Assembly (NCBI GenBank): GCA_964035545.1
Contig: OZ037767.1
Span: 6,872,207 to 6,936,206, forward strand
Length of the DNA: 64,000 nucleotides
Reading direction: 5' to 3'
Source of the DNA: Bugula neritina
Lineage: Eukaryota; Bryozoa; Gymnolaemata; Cheilostomatida; Bugulidae
This document shows positions 23,337 to 35,048 of this stretch, piece by piece. The position numbers and the translations under genes were made by a program. How positions within the stretch are numbered: the stretch's first letter is position 1; each line of letters begins with the position of its first letter. Under the pieces are notes generated by a model, which did not search any database, was not told the DNA's origin, and was given only the letters and a program-made list of their open reading frames with translations.

Positions 23337-23628
23337 TGTAGTGGGGCGTGGAATATACGCCCCACGTGCCCTCTAGTAATCAGACGCTTTTATTTAGTTA
23401 GTCCCGGCTGTGTAAAGTCATGCGGGTCGTAAACAGGCTGAATTCATATTAAGACTAGTAGTGATGTGAAACAGTAATCGTGAATGGTACTGCGCAATAT
23501 ATATTTTACCTTGGATTGTATTTTTGTACAATAAAGACAACAATAAATAACAACAGTGGATTATTGTTAACTCGACAGACTAACCAGATTCACTAGAAAC
23601 CCACGCAACTATTGTGCGTCGCACAACA
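23337..23628 (+). repeat. Solo LTR, family C
   Basis: It begins TGTAGTGGGG and ends GCACAACA, flanked by TTAT on both sides (23333-23336 and 23629-23632; longer matches are possible because the flank is TTA-repetitive). It carries a 9-bp-arm hairpin (gtggggcgt/acgccccac, 23341-23365) and a perfect palindrome TTGTGCGTCGCACAA (23612-23626). A poly(A)-type caataaag occurs near 23530. It is related in layout, not sequence, to the other LTRs. Confidence 0.65.
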
Positions 23629-23689
23629 TTATTATGACATCAATAGCCACATCATTGGCTAGTGCAGTTGGTCAGTGGAATGGCAATAT

Positions 23690-24082
23690 TGTGGTAAATT
23701 TATGTTGTGTGAGTGTGTCCTTGGTTGCCGAGATCGGCACTTCGGTCCTCCGAAACACCGATATGCCGATTCTCGGCATATCGCCGATTCTCGGCATATC
23801 GCCGATTCTCGGCATATCGGACTACCGAAGTGCCGAGATGCCAAATTCGGTATTTCGGGCCTCCGATCTCGGCAAACAAAGGAATGTCTTTGTCCTGTGT
23901 GTATATAAAAGCCAGCGAGTTTCAGTGTAGATTCAGTGTACTACTGGAGCTCGCTGGATACAGACTATTGGATCATTCGGACTACAATAAAGCTACCTTA
24001 TCTTCTACCTTATTTCTCGCCTTGTTTCTCATAACAAGCATGTAGAGCACTAGTTTCATTCATAATCCACAAAACTATCACA
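23690..24082 (+). repeat. 5' LTR of element 2 with expanded U3 palindromes
   Basis: U3 is a dense array of CCGA/TCGG palindromes (23726-23874). It includes three tandem copies of an 18-bp unit, gccgattctcggcatatc, at 23765-23818. A TATA box (gtatataaaag) lies near 23901 and an AATAAA near 23986. The LTR is followed by the PBS at 24084. Confidence 0.9.
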
Positions 24083-24207
24083 TTGGTGGCAGCGGTGGGA
24101 TTCTACGAATAGCTAGTTGCTGAGAGGAATAGGATGGCCCCAGGGGACTCAGCCCTGATAGTGAGACCGGCTTATCACGGCCTCTACTATCTATTCTAGA
24201 GGAGCGT

Positions 24208-25106
24208 ATGGACACCGAGGAGGCCAGTCAGTCCGACTCCCCTCTCCCACCGGCTCCTGCTTCGGCTTCTCACAGCCAGCAGGACGCCACCTCCTCCACA
24301 GAGGTGTGTTCCGCCATCGTTAGTGGCCCTGACCCCAAACCGGTCGAGCTTTAGCTCATGGCCGGGGAGGAGCAGGGCATCTTACACGGCGACCACCTCG
24401 CAGCCGAAGAAGATGACTCCCCAATACTGGCCCTGCCTCGGGCCCTGGTCGCCCGCCAGTATTGGGTGACTGGACCCACCAATCTTAGGATTGGTGAAGC
24501 TTGCGGTGAGCTGGGCAACCGCATCTGCCACCAGTGCCAGAGGAAGTTCTCCTCTGCACGGCGGTTGCGTGTACACGCCCCACAGCACGACATCAACGTG
24601 TTTTGCCCGTGTGGCGAATTCTCTTACCAGAGAGACTATGTGCTGAGGCATCAGCGCATAGCTCACTGCCACACGGGCTACACGTTCGCTGTAAACCAGG
24701 CCTCCTTTCCCGAGTTTCGGGACCCGGTATTGCCACACGTGGCGGATCCCCATAAACGGGCTGCTCTCGCCCTGGGATTCCCCGCGTGTAGGCCTGTTCG
24801 TGAAGAAGGGGAGCCCGCCGCGACACCCCAACCGGCAGTCACCCAACCACTTCGGGTCCTGCTGGCACGGGTCGGATCAGGCGCCAGGACCGATTCATCG
24901 GACCTGGGCCCCCGGCCCTTGGCGGCGGGTGAGAAGCAGAGGAGACGTCCCAGTCACAGTACCACCGACCGCCCCAGACGTCGGCCCAATTGGAAGAAGA
25001 GGTGCGCCACCTACGCAGGCGGCTCCGCAGGTACGAGGAGGAGTTGGGGCAACTCAGGAGACGCGTGAGCCGCCTGGAGCGGGACCAATCTGGGGACCGC
25101 CGATGA
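24208..25106 (+). pseudogene. Third-ORF homologue in element 2: paired zinc fingers, coiled coil
   Basis: The frame from ATG 24208 reads MDTEEASQSDSPLPPAP, then hits TAG at 24352-24354; the related fragment near 27540 has CAG there, so this is a nonsense change. It reopens at 24358 and encodes the fingers CHQCQRKFSSARRLRVHAPQH and CPCGEFSYQRDYVLRHQRIAHC, then FPEFRDPVLPH and DPHKRAALALGFPACRP, closely matching element 1. Near 24990 a frameshift puts the terminal coiled coil (LEEEVRHLRRRLRRYEEEL, ending at TGA 25104-25106) in another frame. A truncated 236-codon finger protein from 24358 would still be readable. Confidence 0.75.
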
Positions 25107-25398
25107 GACTTTGTATATATATTTTTTTTCTTTTGATCTTATTTTCTTTGTTTTCTTTATGTGTGTGTGCATTCTTTCATGTAGTGTTATGTACTTATCC
25201 GTTACTCTGTTTTTTTTCTCATGTGTGCACAATTCTCTTTGTTTTTTTTGTTATCACTGCATGACTGCCGTATATTGTTTTTTTTGTGTGTATTGCTTGT
25301 CAACTGTGTGTTTTATTGTCGTGTCATATTCTGTTTGTGTGATTGTTGTTTGTGTACGCCTCTTTATCGGAAAGCATGCTTTCCGATGGGGGGGTGTG

Positions 25399-25784
25399 TG
25401 TGGTAAATTTATGTTGTGTGTGTGTGTCCTTGGTTGCCGAGATCGGCACTTCGGTCCTCCGAAACACCGATATGCCGATTCTTGGCATATCGGACTACCG
25501 AAGTGCCGAGATGCTAAATTCGGCATTTCGGATTCCCGAAATGCCGATATTCGGCATTTCGGGCCTCCGATCTCGGCAAACAAAGGAATGTCTTTGTCCT
25601 GTGTGTATATAAAAGCCAGCGAGTTTCAGTGTAGATTCAGTCTACTACTGGAGCTCGCTGGATAGACTATTGGATCATTCGGACTACAATAAAGCTACCT
25701 TATCTTCTACCTTATTTCTCGCCTTGTTTCTCATAACAAGCATGTAGAGCACTAGTTTCATTCATAACCCACAAAACTATCACA
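25399..25784 (+). repeat. 3' LTR of element 2
   Basis: It follows a G-run (gatgggggggtg). It has only one copy of the 18-bp palindromic unit, where the 5' LTR has three. It also has an extra 31-bp palindromic block (around 25531-25561) that the 5' LTR lacks. Otherwise it is very similar. Confidence 0.9.
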
Positions 25785-25788
25785 ATAT

Positions 25789-26280
25789 ATAATAGCAAGT
25801 GTACAATAAAGTTCTGTGTCTGGAAATTCTGGTGCATTCACATAGGGCCAGTTACAATCCTTGGCAGTATATTTTACGAGAGCGATAGATTTTGTGCAAA
25901 GTAGTACATCTTATATGATTATTGTAAGAGTATTATGTCAACCCATTATTATACAATCTATTTACCCAGCACTGTGTATGTTTTATAATGGTGACTAATG
26001 TCATTTAATATCATACCCTACTGTAATTTAAGGATATAATCAGGAAATCCTTAATATAATGTTAAGCTTCACAGTTGGACTCTAATAAAATACATTACAG
26101 TTCAATTAGTGAAGCAACCACTATTATACAAAATCTATTTCTAACAAGATAATTGCAGTGTGGCGCAATTTTATATTAGATTATTAAATTAAATAATTAT
26201 CTTTCGAACTGAGGAGTTTCACAGTGAATAACTTGATGTTTCGTGTTTGAATTGAGAGAAAAACAAGTATATTTTTATCA
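25789..26280. other. AT-rich stretch upstream of MULE copy 2
   Basis: No coding pattern is seen. It ends in a pyrimidine-rich acceptor (atcacttttag) matching the position of the acceptor at 20470, so it may be the old MULE intron. Confidence 0.4.
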
Positions 26281-26286
26281 CTTTTA

Positions 26287-28620
26287 GGTCTTGCCATCAA
26301 GATGTACCAGCCCTACAGACTGAGAGACTGATCACTACAGAACACGCAGTTGAGTTAACAAACAGAATAATAGAAGGCAGTAGGAGTTACAAGCAAGTAG
26401 TGACAGAAAACGAATAAATAACATTACTGGCAATGTTATATATGTAGTGAAAGCAAAATACACAAATGGTGTTATGAAATGAGATATGAGCTTAACGCTA
26501 GTATAAAAACAAATTTAAGAGCAACTCAAGTGAATGGCACGAACTTTATCTCAACCAGAAGAAAAAGTTTAATATGAAAAAGTAATGGATTAAAGGAAAT
26601 TGAAATAATTTTAATGAAACATGCAAGCTTTGTAAATTTGTGAGTTACTCAATATGAATTTGAAAACTTATCTGAAAGTAAAATAATTGTCAACCCACAT
26701 GAAAAGTAAAAAACAGATCCCCTTTTTCCAAGTGACCGAGCACTACTGCAAGAGCTGAAAGAAAAGTCAAGAGGTCAACGTAGCAGTGAAAACCAATGAC
26801 AATGTAGAGGACAGCCATAATTAAAACATTCCATACAGCAAGAACAATAGGGACAGTACCAACAGATATCAAACAGATCAGAAACTTCAAGACAAACATT
26901 GAACCAGATACAGTGGAGTAACTATATGAATTATCTTTTGAACAAAACCAGATAATCAATTTCTTCAACAGGCAGGTAAAAATTCTGAACCACGAGGCTC
27001 GGCCATTGCTACTACAGATACCACGTGGGTAACAGGTGATTCAAATTTGAAATTTAATTCAATTCCTGACATACGAAACTTGACTATGGGAATCACACTT
27101 CCAGAAGCTACTAACACTTCAGCAGATATTCCTTTAAGGTTGGATCCTCCGTGTACGGAGTCCAACCAATCTACTATTGACTGGTCTTTACTAGATTCTT
27201 TAGAATCTAACTTGGAACCTGAGACCGAGATGGATCTCGGAGACGACCCTGTCCATGACTTCTTGTTAGATCGAGACGTGGGCTCGGTTACTCTGTGACC
27301 CATTTCGGCCCCCAGTTTGTAACCTAGCTCCTTACAAGCGCATGCCGAATTTCGGCGATAGCGAGATCGGCTTGCCACAGCCTCTCCTATCTGTTTTAAG
27401 GAGACAGTGTGGATGTTGAGGAGGTTGAAGCGAGTTGTATCTACTTCCCTCCCCCACCGGCCCCTGTTCCGGCTCCTAGCAGCCAGCAGGGCGCCACTCT
27501 TCCCGCAGCGCCAATGGCCCTGACTCTAATCCGGTAGAGCTTCAGCTCACCGCCGGGGAGGAGCAAGGCATACTGCTCGGCGAGGACCCCGCAGACAGAG
27601 AGAAGGACAACTCCCCAATACTGGCTCTACCTCTACCTCACTCTAATATTTCTCTTTGTGGATGTATATATATCCACTGACTGAGAAGAGGTAGAAGAGA
27701 GAAGATATAGAAGAGAGCAGCTGAAAAGTGAGACGAAGACTTCCAAACCACACAACCCCAGAATACCTGTTCCTGCAGAAACTTACACAAGAATAAGATA
27801 ATCTATTGATCCTTTATATGTAATATTACATTTAATATCATCAACGCAAAGCCAAGCGAGTAGATAATTATTGTAGGTATAATAAAAATTACTTGAAATA
27901 GTTATAAAAAAATTGAGAAGGCAACTATATTTGGTCCCAACATTCAATCTTACCAATATGTATAGTGGTTTTTACATTGAGATATAAGGTGTTTTTTTAC
28001 GTTTATGAAAATATTTAACAAAGGCTCAGTCAGTTGTATCTACCACCTAGCATAAAAAAGCTATTTTATGTGAAATTATTCAAAAAAATGAGGGGTGTAG
28101 TGAAAAGCAAAACAAAAGAAAAAACAACACTACAACAGGCGGAAGATCAGCCACAGTGTCATCAAAATGTATGCAAGTTTGTACACTACTTTAATAAACA
28201 TGCTCAGGAGTCCCTAGTTGGAAATTCCAATGAAAAAATTCAAGAATATAATTTTACACACCATCAAACTTTGCCACAAGTAATGCTTCTGGGTTGTGCA
28301 ATGCCATGATCAGGAAATATCCAAGGCTAAAAATCAGCAGTATCAAAACTTTGTATGAGTTTACAAGAAATGATGTACGAAATGTCAGAAGAACTTGGAA
28401 TAAAAAATATTTCATTAGATTCTTCAAAAGACGCAATTAGATTCAATTACAATAATTATTAAAAAATGCATACAGTTTACATGATAAAGTGATGAATTTG
28501 ATGAGTCAAGCTATAAAGCAGAAGTTTCAAATAAACAACAGCGAGAATCAGATTTCTAAACTTGACTTTCCAGCAAGGTATGAAGCTGCAGAATCAACAG
28601 AACAACTCTCAAAGATGGGC
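26287..28620 (+). pseudogene. Second MULE transposase copy, heavily decayed and split
   Basis: Segment 26287-26965 matches the N-terminal part of the transposase at 20471 (TTEHAVELTNRIIEG), with many stops. Segment about 27915-28615 matches the rest, including the helix before the Glu motif. The first catalytic Asp region reads LVPTFNL in place of LDTTFNL, and the Glu motif reads NASGLCNA in place of NASESCNA, so two of three catalytic acids are lost. The SWIM finger is missing after about 28600. A Gypsy third-ORF fragment sits between the two segments. Confidence 0.75.
26968..27640 (+). pseudogene. Gypsy third-ORF fragment inside MULE copy 2
   Basis: The frame 27047-27298 (ending DDPVHDFLLDRDVGSVTL) and the sequence after it align with element 1 around 18540-18900 (VHDYLLDQEVG) and element 2 around 24140-24440. 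The fragment covers the acidic part before the zinc fingers and stops short of them. It shows a codon CAG where element 2 has the stop TAG. The flanking 27640-27915 may be further retroelement debris. No LTR is recognised. Confidence 0.65.
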
Positions 28621-28770
28621 GCTCACTTGAAGTATTGTAGGGCTAAGCATGCTATTACTGATAAGCAGTGCTTGGCATGTTTGCCTGCCGCTATGGTACA
28701 TAGCGCTATATTGCGCATAGAACTACCCCGAGGAACTAACATAATTAACCATACGCATCATCTTTCTTAT

Positions 28771-28798
28771 AATATATATATATATATATATAAATATA

Positions 28799-28846
<48 letters not shown>

Positions 28847-28872
28847 TATATATGTATATATATATATATAAT
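28771..28872. repeat. (TA)n microsatellite
   Basis: About 100 bp of alternating TA with a few interruptions; the ORFs across it are spurious. Confidence 0.97.
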
Positions 28873-28879
28873 AAAAATG

Positions 28880-29730
28880 ATTCGTATTGTAAATGATGTT
28901 AGTTCCTAGGGACTTGCAATTAGTCTGATATAAAAATTGGTCAACTTGAAAATAAGTTAACACAAATGCCAAAGCAAAGTTAATCCAGCATAATATTGAT
29001 TAATAGCATGGCTTATCAACAGTTCAATTTGCAGTACATCTTAGTCAGGTTTGTAGGGTCAAAGGTTTCAGCTTTTTTCCAATCTATTAGGATTCATATG
29101 ATATATTTTTAGAGAAAAAAAGGAAGACAAATGGGCCTTTGATTGATTAAATTTTGCCAAAGAAATGCTAGTGTGTTGACCAGCAGACATCTTTTCTGTC
29201 AGCTGTAGCGCCAGGAAATATTTAGCTTTTTTTGTAAGATTTGGAAAAAAAACCAATATATTAACATGTTCATATGTGTCATACCAATAGTTATGCTGGT
29301 GTGTTTATAGCAATCGCAACATCCACCATTGAAAGTGATGGCAGCCGACCTGAACATATCCTTGATCGGAAAAGATGGAGATAGCCTGTGAAAAGTAGCC
29401 CAGATATTAGCTGACATTGGGAGAGCGTAGGAAACTTGAGTCTTACAACATTTGATGCCAGCAACCAGGACCAGTCAAATGAGATGGTAGGCTACTAAAC
29501 CAAACTCCTTAATAAAAATGAGCCAGGAGAGTATTGAAAGGTAGCGAAATAACTTTTTTCATTTAAAATGATGGTAAACTCTGGTGTATGAAATGTTGAA
29601 GTTTATGTAACTTTAATTTTATTATGAAACTTTTACAATATTAGCAAGCACGTTAATAAAAAAGAGCTAAACTTTTAGACTAAGAAATGTCAATTTTCAT
29701 TCATATCTAGGTGCGGATTAAGTAATTATT
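28880..29730. other. No gene recognised
   Basis: Only short frames. A - strand frame near 29417-29240 (MSANIWATFHRLSPSFP) has no recognisable family. Confidence 0.45.
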
Positions 29731-29732
29731 TA

Positions 29733-30010
29733 AAAATTGACAAACATATTGACAAAATAACATCTAAAGCAGTTGTGCTAGGAATGCTGACTTGGGTGTT
29801 GAAAACTGCCGACACTAAGGCCAGATTGGTGGCCTATAAGACTCTGGTGTATTCAAAATCTTGAGCATGCATGCAAGGTCTGGGATCCTCACCCGGTGTA
29901 ATAGGGAGCACTGCAAGCTACTCTGCCCATTTTTATGACACTAGACAGCAAAAAGTCCTTTTCACTGCCATCTAAAAGATCATTGAGTTACTTTCACTCA
30001 TTTGGGCCCA
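29733..30010 (+). pseudogene. Degenerate LINE reverse-transcriptase C-terminal fragment
   Basis: Broken frames read KIDKHIDKITSKAVVLGML, KARLVAYKTLV and, after a frameshift, a piece like VWDPHP. This order resembles the segment after the RT active site in Jockey/CR1-type LINEs (a K-A-LG block, then AYKTLVRP and VWDP). Very eroded. Confidence 0.4.
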
Positions 30011-30364
30011 AAATCATCACAGAAATAAGGGGTGACTGAATTTTCTTTCAAGAATGAGCAAAAATAAAATACAAAAAAAATTAATTCAACAAAAATGATG
30101 TAGATAAGTTGCAGTGTTTTGAAAAAAGGAAAAAAGAACTAGAAGAGAGGAGAAAAGGAAAGGAGGGGAGCAAAGAAAAAAACAAGTTGTATATACAAAT
30201 ATATTAAATTGAAGAGCTCCTGCACAATATGTCCCTGTTAAGAGGCACTCAACAGGAATAATTATTGATTTAAGCTGATCTGGATGATTAACACGAACAC
30301 TTACTCATTACTTCAACTATTGAAGATGCCCAATGCCAATGCTAATGCAAAAGATCTCAGCACT

Positions 30365-30715
30365 GGGACTTATAGTTATATCGGTACTACTAAAAGTAAA
30401 TCTAATACACTTACTAGTTACTATTACTATTAGTCTTACAGTTACAGTAATAGTAATACTAATACTTATACTAATAGTAATACTAATATATTTACAATTA
30501 CTATCAGTATCAGTATCACTATTAGTATTACTATTAGTGACTATTACTATTACACTTACAGTATGGTATGTTCTTCCTGTTTCTGTTTGCACACGGAGCT
30601 AATGGAATGATTCATGGAGTTGACTCACAGCCAGTCTGAGTATCAGTATCAATACGAGTATGACTATGAGTATGAGTATTACTCATATTACTATTACTAT
30701 TAGTGTTACCATAAG
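30365..30715. repeat. Degenerate TACTA/TAGTA repeat tract
   Basis: Two blocks (30365-30560 and 30640-30715) consist of mixed triplets and hexamers such as actatt, agtaat and agtatc. It is strand-symmetric, so both strands give long low-complexity ORFs that are not genes. Confidence 0.75.
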
Positions 30716-30893
30716 TAATAAATATAAGTACAACTATTGATATTAAAAAAATTAAATATGATGATGATCTAAATCACTACCAAGTTATGCGTAAAGCGGA
30801 GCAACAACACTGCAAGTGACAACCTGCAAGCAAAAGAGTGAAAGGAATAAATCATTGAATAATAACCACGCTGCCTCCAAACCACGCTAGCAA

Positions 30894-31054
30894 TTGTTGA
30901 ATAGTTCTATAAGCAGCTTAGAGTTGGTGGTGAGTGAGTGCAGAAGTTTGGGGGTCTCGAGTTTGGAGTTGGTGCGTAACTCCAAACGTTAGACCCCCAA
31001 ACCTCTGCTCTCATTCACCACCAACTTAGAGCTGCTTATAAAATAACTCAACAA
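30894..31054. repeat. 161-nt long hairpin (inverted repeat)
   Basis: Arms of about 64 nt (30894-30957 and 30991-31054) pair with few mismatches. The loop holds a second 10-bp stem (gtttggagtt/aactccaaac). It could be a tiny foldback/MITE or a hairpin RNA precursor. Confidence 0.8.
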
Positions 31055-31088
31055 ACTCGTGTTACCGCGCACAATTCCGGTCTAGAAC

Positions 31089-31250
31089 AGAATCACCGGC
31101 TTTCCATGTACCGATCTCAGCGAGATCGATCCATGGAAAGACGCCAAAGATCGATCTCCGTCGATCTGAGCTGGTCGGTCTGTGGAGCTCGAACTCAGAT
31201 CGATCTCATGTCAATAAGACCATGGAAAGACGCCAGATCGATCTGAAAAG
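31089..31250. repeat. Cluster of catggaaagacgcc / agatcgatct motifs
   Basis: ccatggaaagacgcca occurs at about 31130 and 31210, each next to agatcgatct, with inverted copies nearby. A related piece (cgagatcgatctga...catggaaa) occurs near 34352 beyond the foldback, so these may be the outer ends of the same element. Confidence 0.5.
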
Positions 31251-31299
31251 TAGAAAAAGACTGCGCGCTACAATGTTGTCTGCTAATAAAAATGATAAC

Positions 31300-31744
31300 T
31301 TATTAACAGTGTGGTATATTTAAGAGTGTTGCCATTAGCAAATCTTACGGAATCATATGGGCGCCATTATGCCGAGATTGGTACCGCGAGTTTATATAAG
31401 TTATAAAGGAAAAATTTTGCCACTTTTGTTATTTTATTTTTTTTCTATTTTATGTGTACATTTTTTTAAATTTTGTTTATTGGTAAAGTTTTGAAACACA
31501 TTTTTAATGCACATAAAATTAAAAGAAAAATTAAAACTCAATCATGCACATAAATACAAAGCTATAAAGTTAAAGCTTCGCTGTGATTACAATGTGAATA
31601 TGAATTGAATAATGCTTGCAATAACCATTATACACAAAATACGTTACAGTTGCTATAAATGTAAGACTAGTTAATTGGATGCAAATAGGCACGGTAATAC
31701 TATTTAATTTATGCTATTTTTGAATTTTGTAGTAAATATTTGGC

Positions 31745-31780
<36 letters not shown>

Positions 31781-31822
31781 ATATATTATTATATATATAT
31801 AATAATATAATGTAGTGTGTTC

Positions 31823-31870
<48 letters not shown>

Positions 31871-31915
31871 GAACACACTACATTATATTATTATTATATA
31901 TATATAATAATATAT

Positions 31916-31967
<52 letters not shown>

Positions 31968-32020
31968 ATATATTATTATATATTATTATATATATAATAA
32001 TAATATAATGTAGTGTGTTC

Positions 32021-32056
<36 letters not shown>

Positions 32057-32144
32057 TTACGAGCTAGCAATTTGATTTACTTTACCTAATAAAGTAAAAA
32101 AAAAACAACAATGTTTCTCGTATACCTATTTATATATATATATA

Positions 32145-32229
<85 letters not shown>

Positions 32230-32535
32230 TATATATATATTATTATATATATATAATATATAATATTATTATATGTATATATATATATTATATATAATAT
32301 CATTATATATATATAATATATAATATTATTATATGTATATATATATATATTATATATAATGTCATTATATATATATAATGTATATAATTTAATATATAAT
32401 ATAATAATTTATTATATATGATATTATTATATATATAATATATAATATAATAATATATTTTATATATTATATATGATATTATTATATATATATAATATAT
32501 ATATAATATATATATAATATAATATATAATATAAT

Positions 32536-32601
<66 letters not shown>

Positions 32602-32902
32602 ATTATATATATAATATATAATATTATTATATGTATATATATATATTATATATAATATCATTATATATATATAATATATAATATTATTATATGTATATAT
32701 ATATATATTATATATAATATCATTATATATATATAATGTATATAATTTAATATATAATATAATAATATATTATATATGATATTATTATATATATAATATA
32801 ATATATAATATAATAATATATTTTATATATTATATATGATATTATTATATATATATAATATATATATAATATATATAATATAATATATAATATAATATTA
32901 TA

Positions 32903-32933
<31 letters not shown>

Positions 32934-33898
32934 GATATTATTATATATATATAATATATAATATAATAATGTATAATATATTATTATAATATATATATAT
33001 CATATATAATATAATATATAATATAATAATATATTATATATGATATTATATATATAATATATATATAATATAATATCTAATATAATAATATATAATATAT
33101 TATTATAATATATATATATATATATTATATATAATATTATTATACTTGTATAATATATATATAATATAATATATAATAATATATAATATATTATTATAAT
33201 ATATTTATATTATAAATAGTATAATATAATAATATATTTTATATGATATTATATATTTAATATATATTATATATATATAATATAGTATATAATATAATAA
33301 TATATTATATTATATAATATATTATTATAATATATATATTATATATAATATTATTATACTTATATAATATATATATAATATAACAATATATAATATAAAA
33401 ATATATAATATATTATTATAATATATATATATATATATATGTATGTATATATATATATATATAATACATGCCGAATATTTACTACAAATTTCAAAAATAG
33501 CATAAATTAAATAGTATTACCGTGCCTATTTGCATCCAATTTACTAGTCTTACATTTATAGCAACTGTAACGTATTTTGTGTAAAATGGTTATTGCAAGC
33601 ATTATTCAATTCATATTCACATTGTAATCACAGCGAAGCTTAAACTTTATAGCTTTGTATTTACGTGCATGATTAAGTTTTAATTTTTTTTTAAATTTTA
33701 TATGTATTGAAAATATGTTTAAAAACTTTAGCAATAAACAAAACTAAAAAAAATGCACACATAATATAAAAAAAAAAATAAAATCACAAAAGTGGCAAAA
33801 TTTTTCCTTTATAACTTATATAAACTCGCGGTACCATTGCGACATAATGATTTTTCATGGTTTAAAGTCAACACTCTTAATATACCACACTGCTTATT
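31300..33898. repeat. 2.6-kb foldback: two ~440-bp inverted arms around a (TA)n core
   Basis: The left arm (about 31300-31746) and right arm (about 33468-33898) are inverted copies. Shared blocks include cagtgtggtatatt, ggtaccgcgagttta, cacttttg, gctttgta and ggcacggtaatacta. Identity is high near the core and falls in the outer 60 bp. The core 31747-33467 is almost pure AT. No transposase lies inside. It looks like a foldback or long-TIR non-autonomous DNA element. Confidence 0.8.
31747..33467. repeat. (TA)n/ATATTATTAT core with internal duplication
   Basis: About 1.7 kb of TA dinucleotides and tattat variants. Two blocks of roughly 360 bp (about 32230-32560 and 32590-32920) repeat the same order of variants. 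The unit tgtagtgtgttcag occurs at 31811-31824 and 32009-32022, and inverted at 31869-31882. Confidence 0.85.
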
Positions 33899-35044
33899 AA
33901 TAATTACTAAGCAAAGTATTAAATAATTATGATAGCCACCTTTTCAGATGCCAAAATATTGACTTTCAGTACAATGATTAAGAAAACTCAATTATATGCA
34001 GTAGAAAGTAAAAAAAATGGGAGAATTTAAATTGAATTTAAATGACTATTAAAACTTAGTTTCATTAGCTATTTTCTTTGTAATTTTAAGCCCAACAGTC
34101 CGTAAGTTTATTAATAATCTGCAAGGCAGCCATTAATTTTATATAAGCTGTCAAGCTCAAAAATTAAAATTATTTATTTTAAATTGGCCAAATTACCATT
34201 CACTGAAAGCTTTGCTGCGTATAGTTTATAGCTGGGATTAAATTTTAGACTACGACCATCTTGTTTTCAACAGTAGTAGCTTTAATCACTCAACTAGGTG
34301 AACAAATTATACTTGTAAAGTATCCTTCACTTAAGAGGAGGCAACTTCGCGAGATCGATCTGACACTCTCATGGAAAAACGATCAATGTTATATTAACCT
34401 TTGCCCTTTATATTGGATGGCAATGAATCGGATTGTATATAATTTTCTATAATGAACAGCATTAGTTATCCAAAGGGTAAGAGGGCATAATATTATAAAC
34501 ATCATTATTTTTGATCAGTTGATCCAACTAAAGGGCCAAAGGGTTGTACACACTGCACTAGAAATAACGTTATTATTTTCCAGTTCATTGGTTGTAAAAC
34601 TAAACAGTTAATAGCTACGGTATTGATCAACTATTAGTTGATTTTATTATACTTTATTAAAATATTCTTATATTCATATAAAAGAAGGCAACTATGCAAG
34701 ATTGAACTGAAGATGTAAGTATAGCACTGGAAGACGGAAGTGGCAATTGTTTTAAAACCTATTAGTATTATATAAAAACAATATGTATTAGTGCAAAATT
34801 TGTGGAAATTTAGTTCGTAAAATTTATTAGTATTATAGTTTTAGCGGTATGGGGTGATTTCTTTATTAAGTTGAGGTTTTATTCATTTAATGTACTCATG
34901 TGGAGAGCTTCGGATAATTTTCAATGGTGGATTCCTTTAAATGACTTTTCACTAATCCATACTGCTTTTATATACATATATTTATATTTTTTCAACTCTT
35001 ATTTGTTTTTATGCAATAAATTCAGTATAATTTTTACTCATGTA
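33899..35044. other. AT-rich stretch, nothing recognised
   Basis: Apart from the short cgagatcgatctga motif near 34352 I see no gene or repeat here. Confidence 0.5.
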
Positions 35045-35048
35045 ATAT

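Larger units (their letters stand above)
23690..25784 (+). mobile_element. Non-autonomous Gypsy derivative keeping only LTRs, PBS and third ORF (element 2)
   Basis: LTRs of 393 and 386 bp flank a 1.3-kb interior. It is flanked by ATAT at 23686-23689 and 25785-25788. After the PBS and a leader of roughly 35 nt the sequence jumps directly into the middle of a third-ORF homologue; gag, protease, RT, RNase H and integrase are all missing. It must rely on an autonomous relative for mobility. Solo LTR A is its closest LTR relative in the window. Confidence 0.88.

Noticed and set aside
23765-23818. CRISPR-like short repeats
   Set aside because: The 18-bp units are directly tandem with no spacers and lie in an LTR of an animal retroelement.
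30317-30602. Overlapping ORFs of about 90 codons on both strands
   Set aside because: They come from the low-complexity TACTA/TAGTA repeat; Ile/Ser/Thr/Val-only composition, no gene features.
31817-32008. ORF rich in Ile and Tyr
   Set aside because: Translation of (TA)n repeats, as are those at 28489-28972 and 47770-48012.
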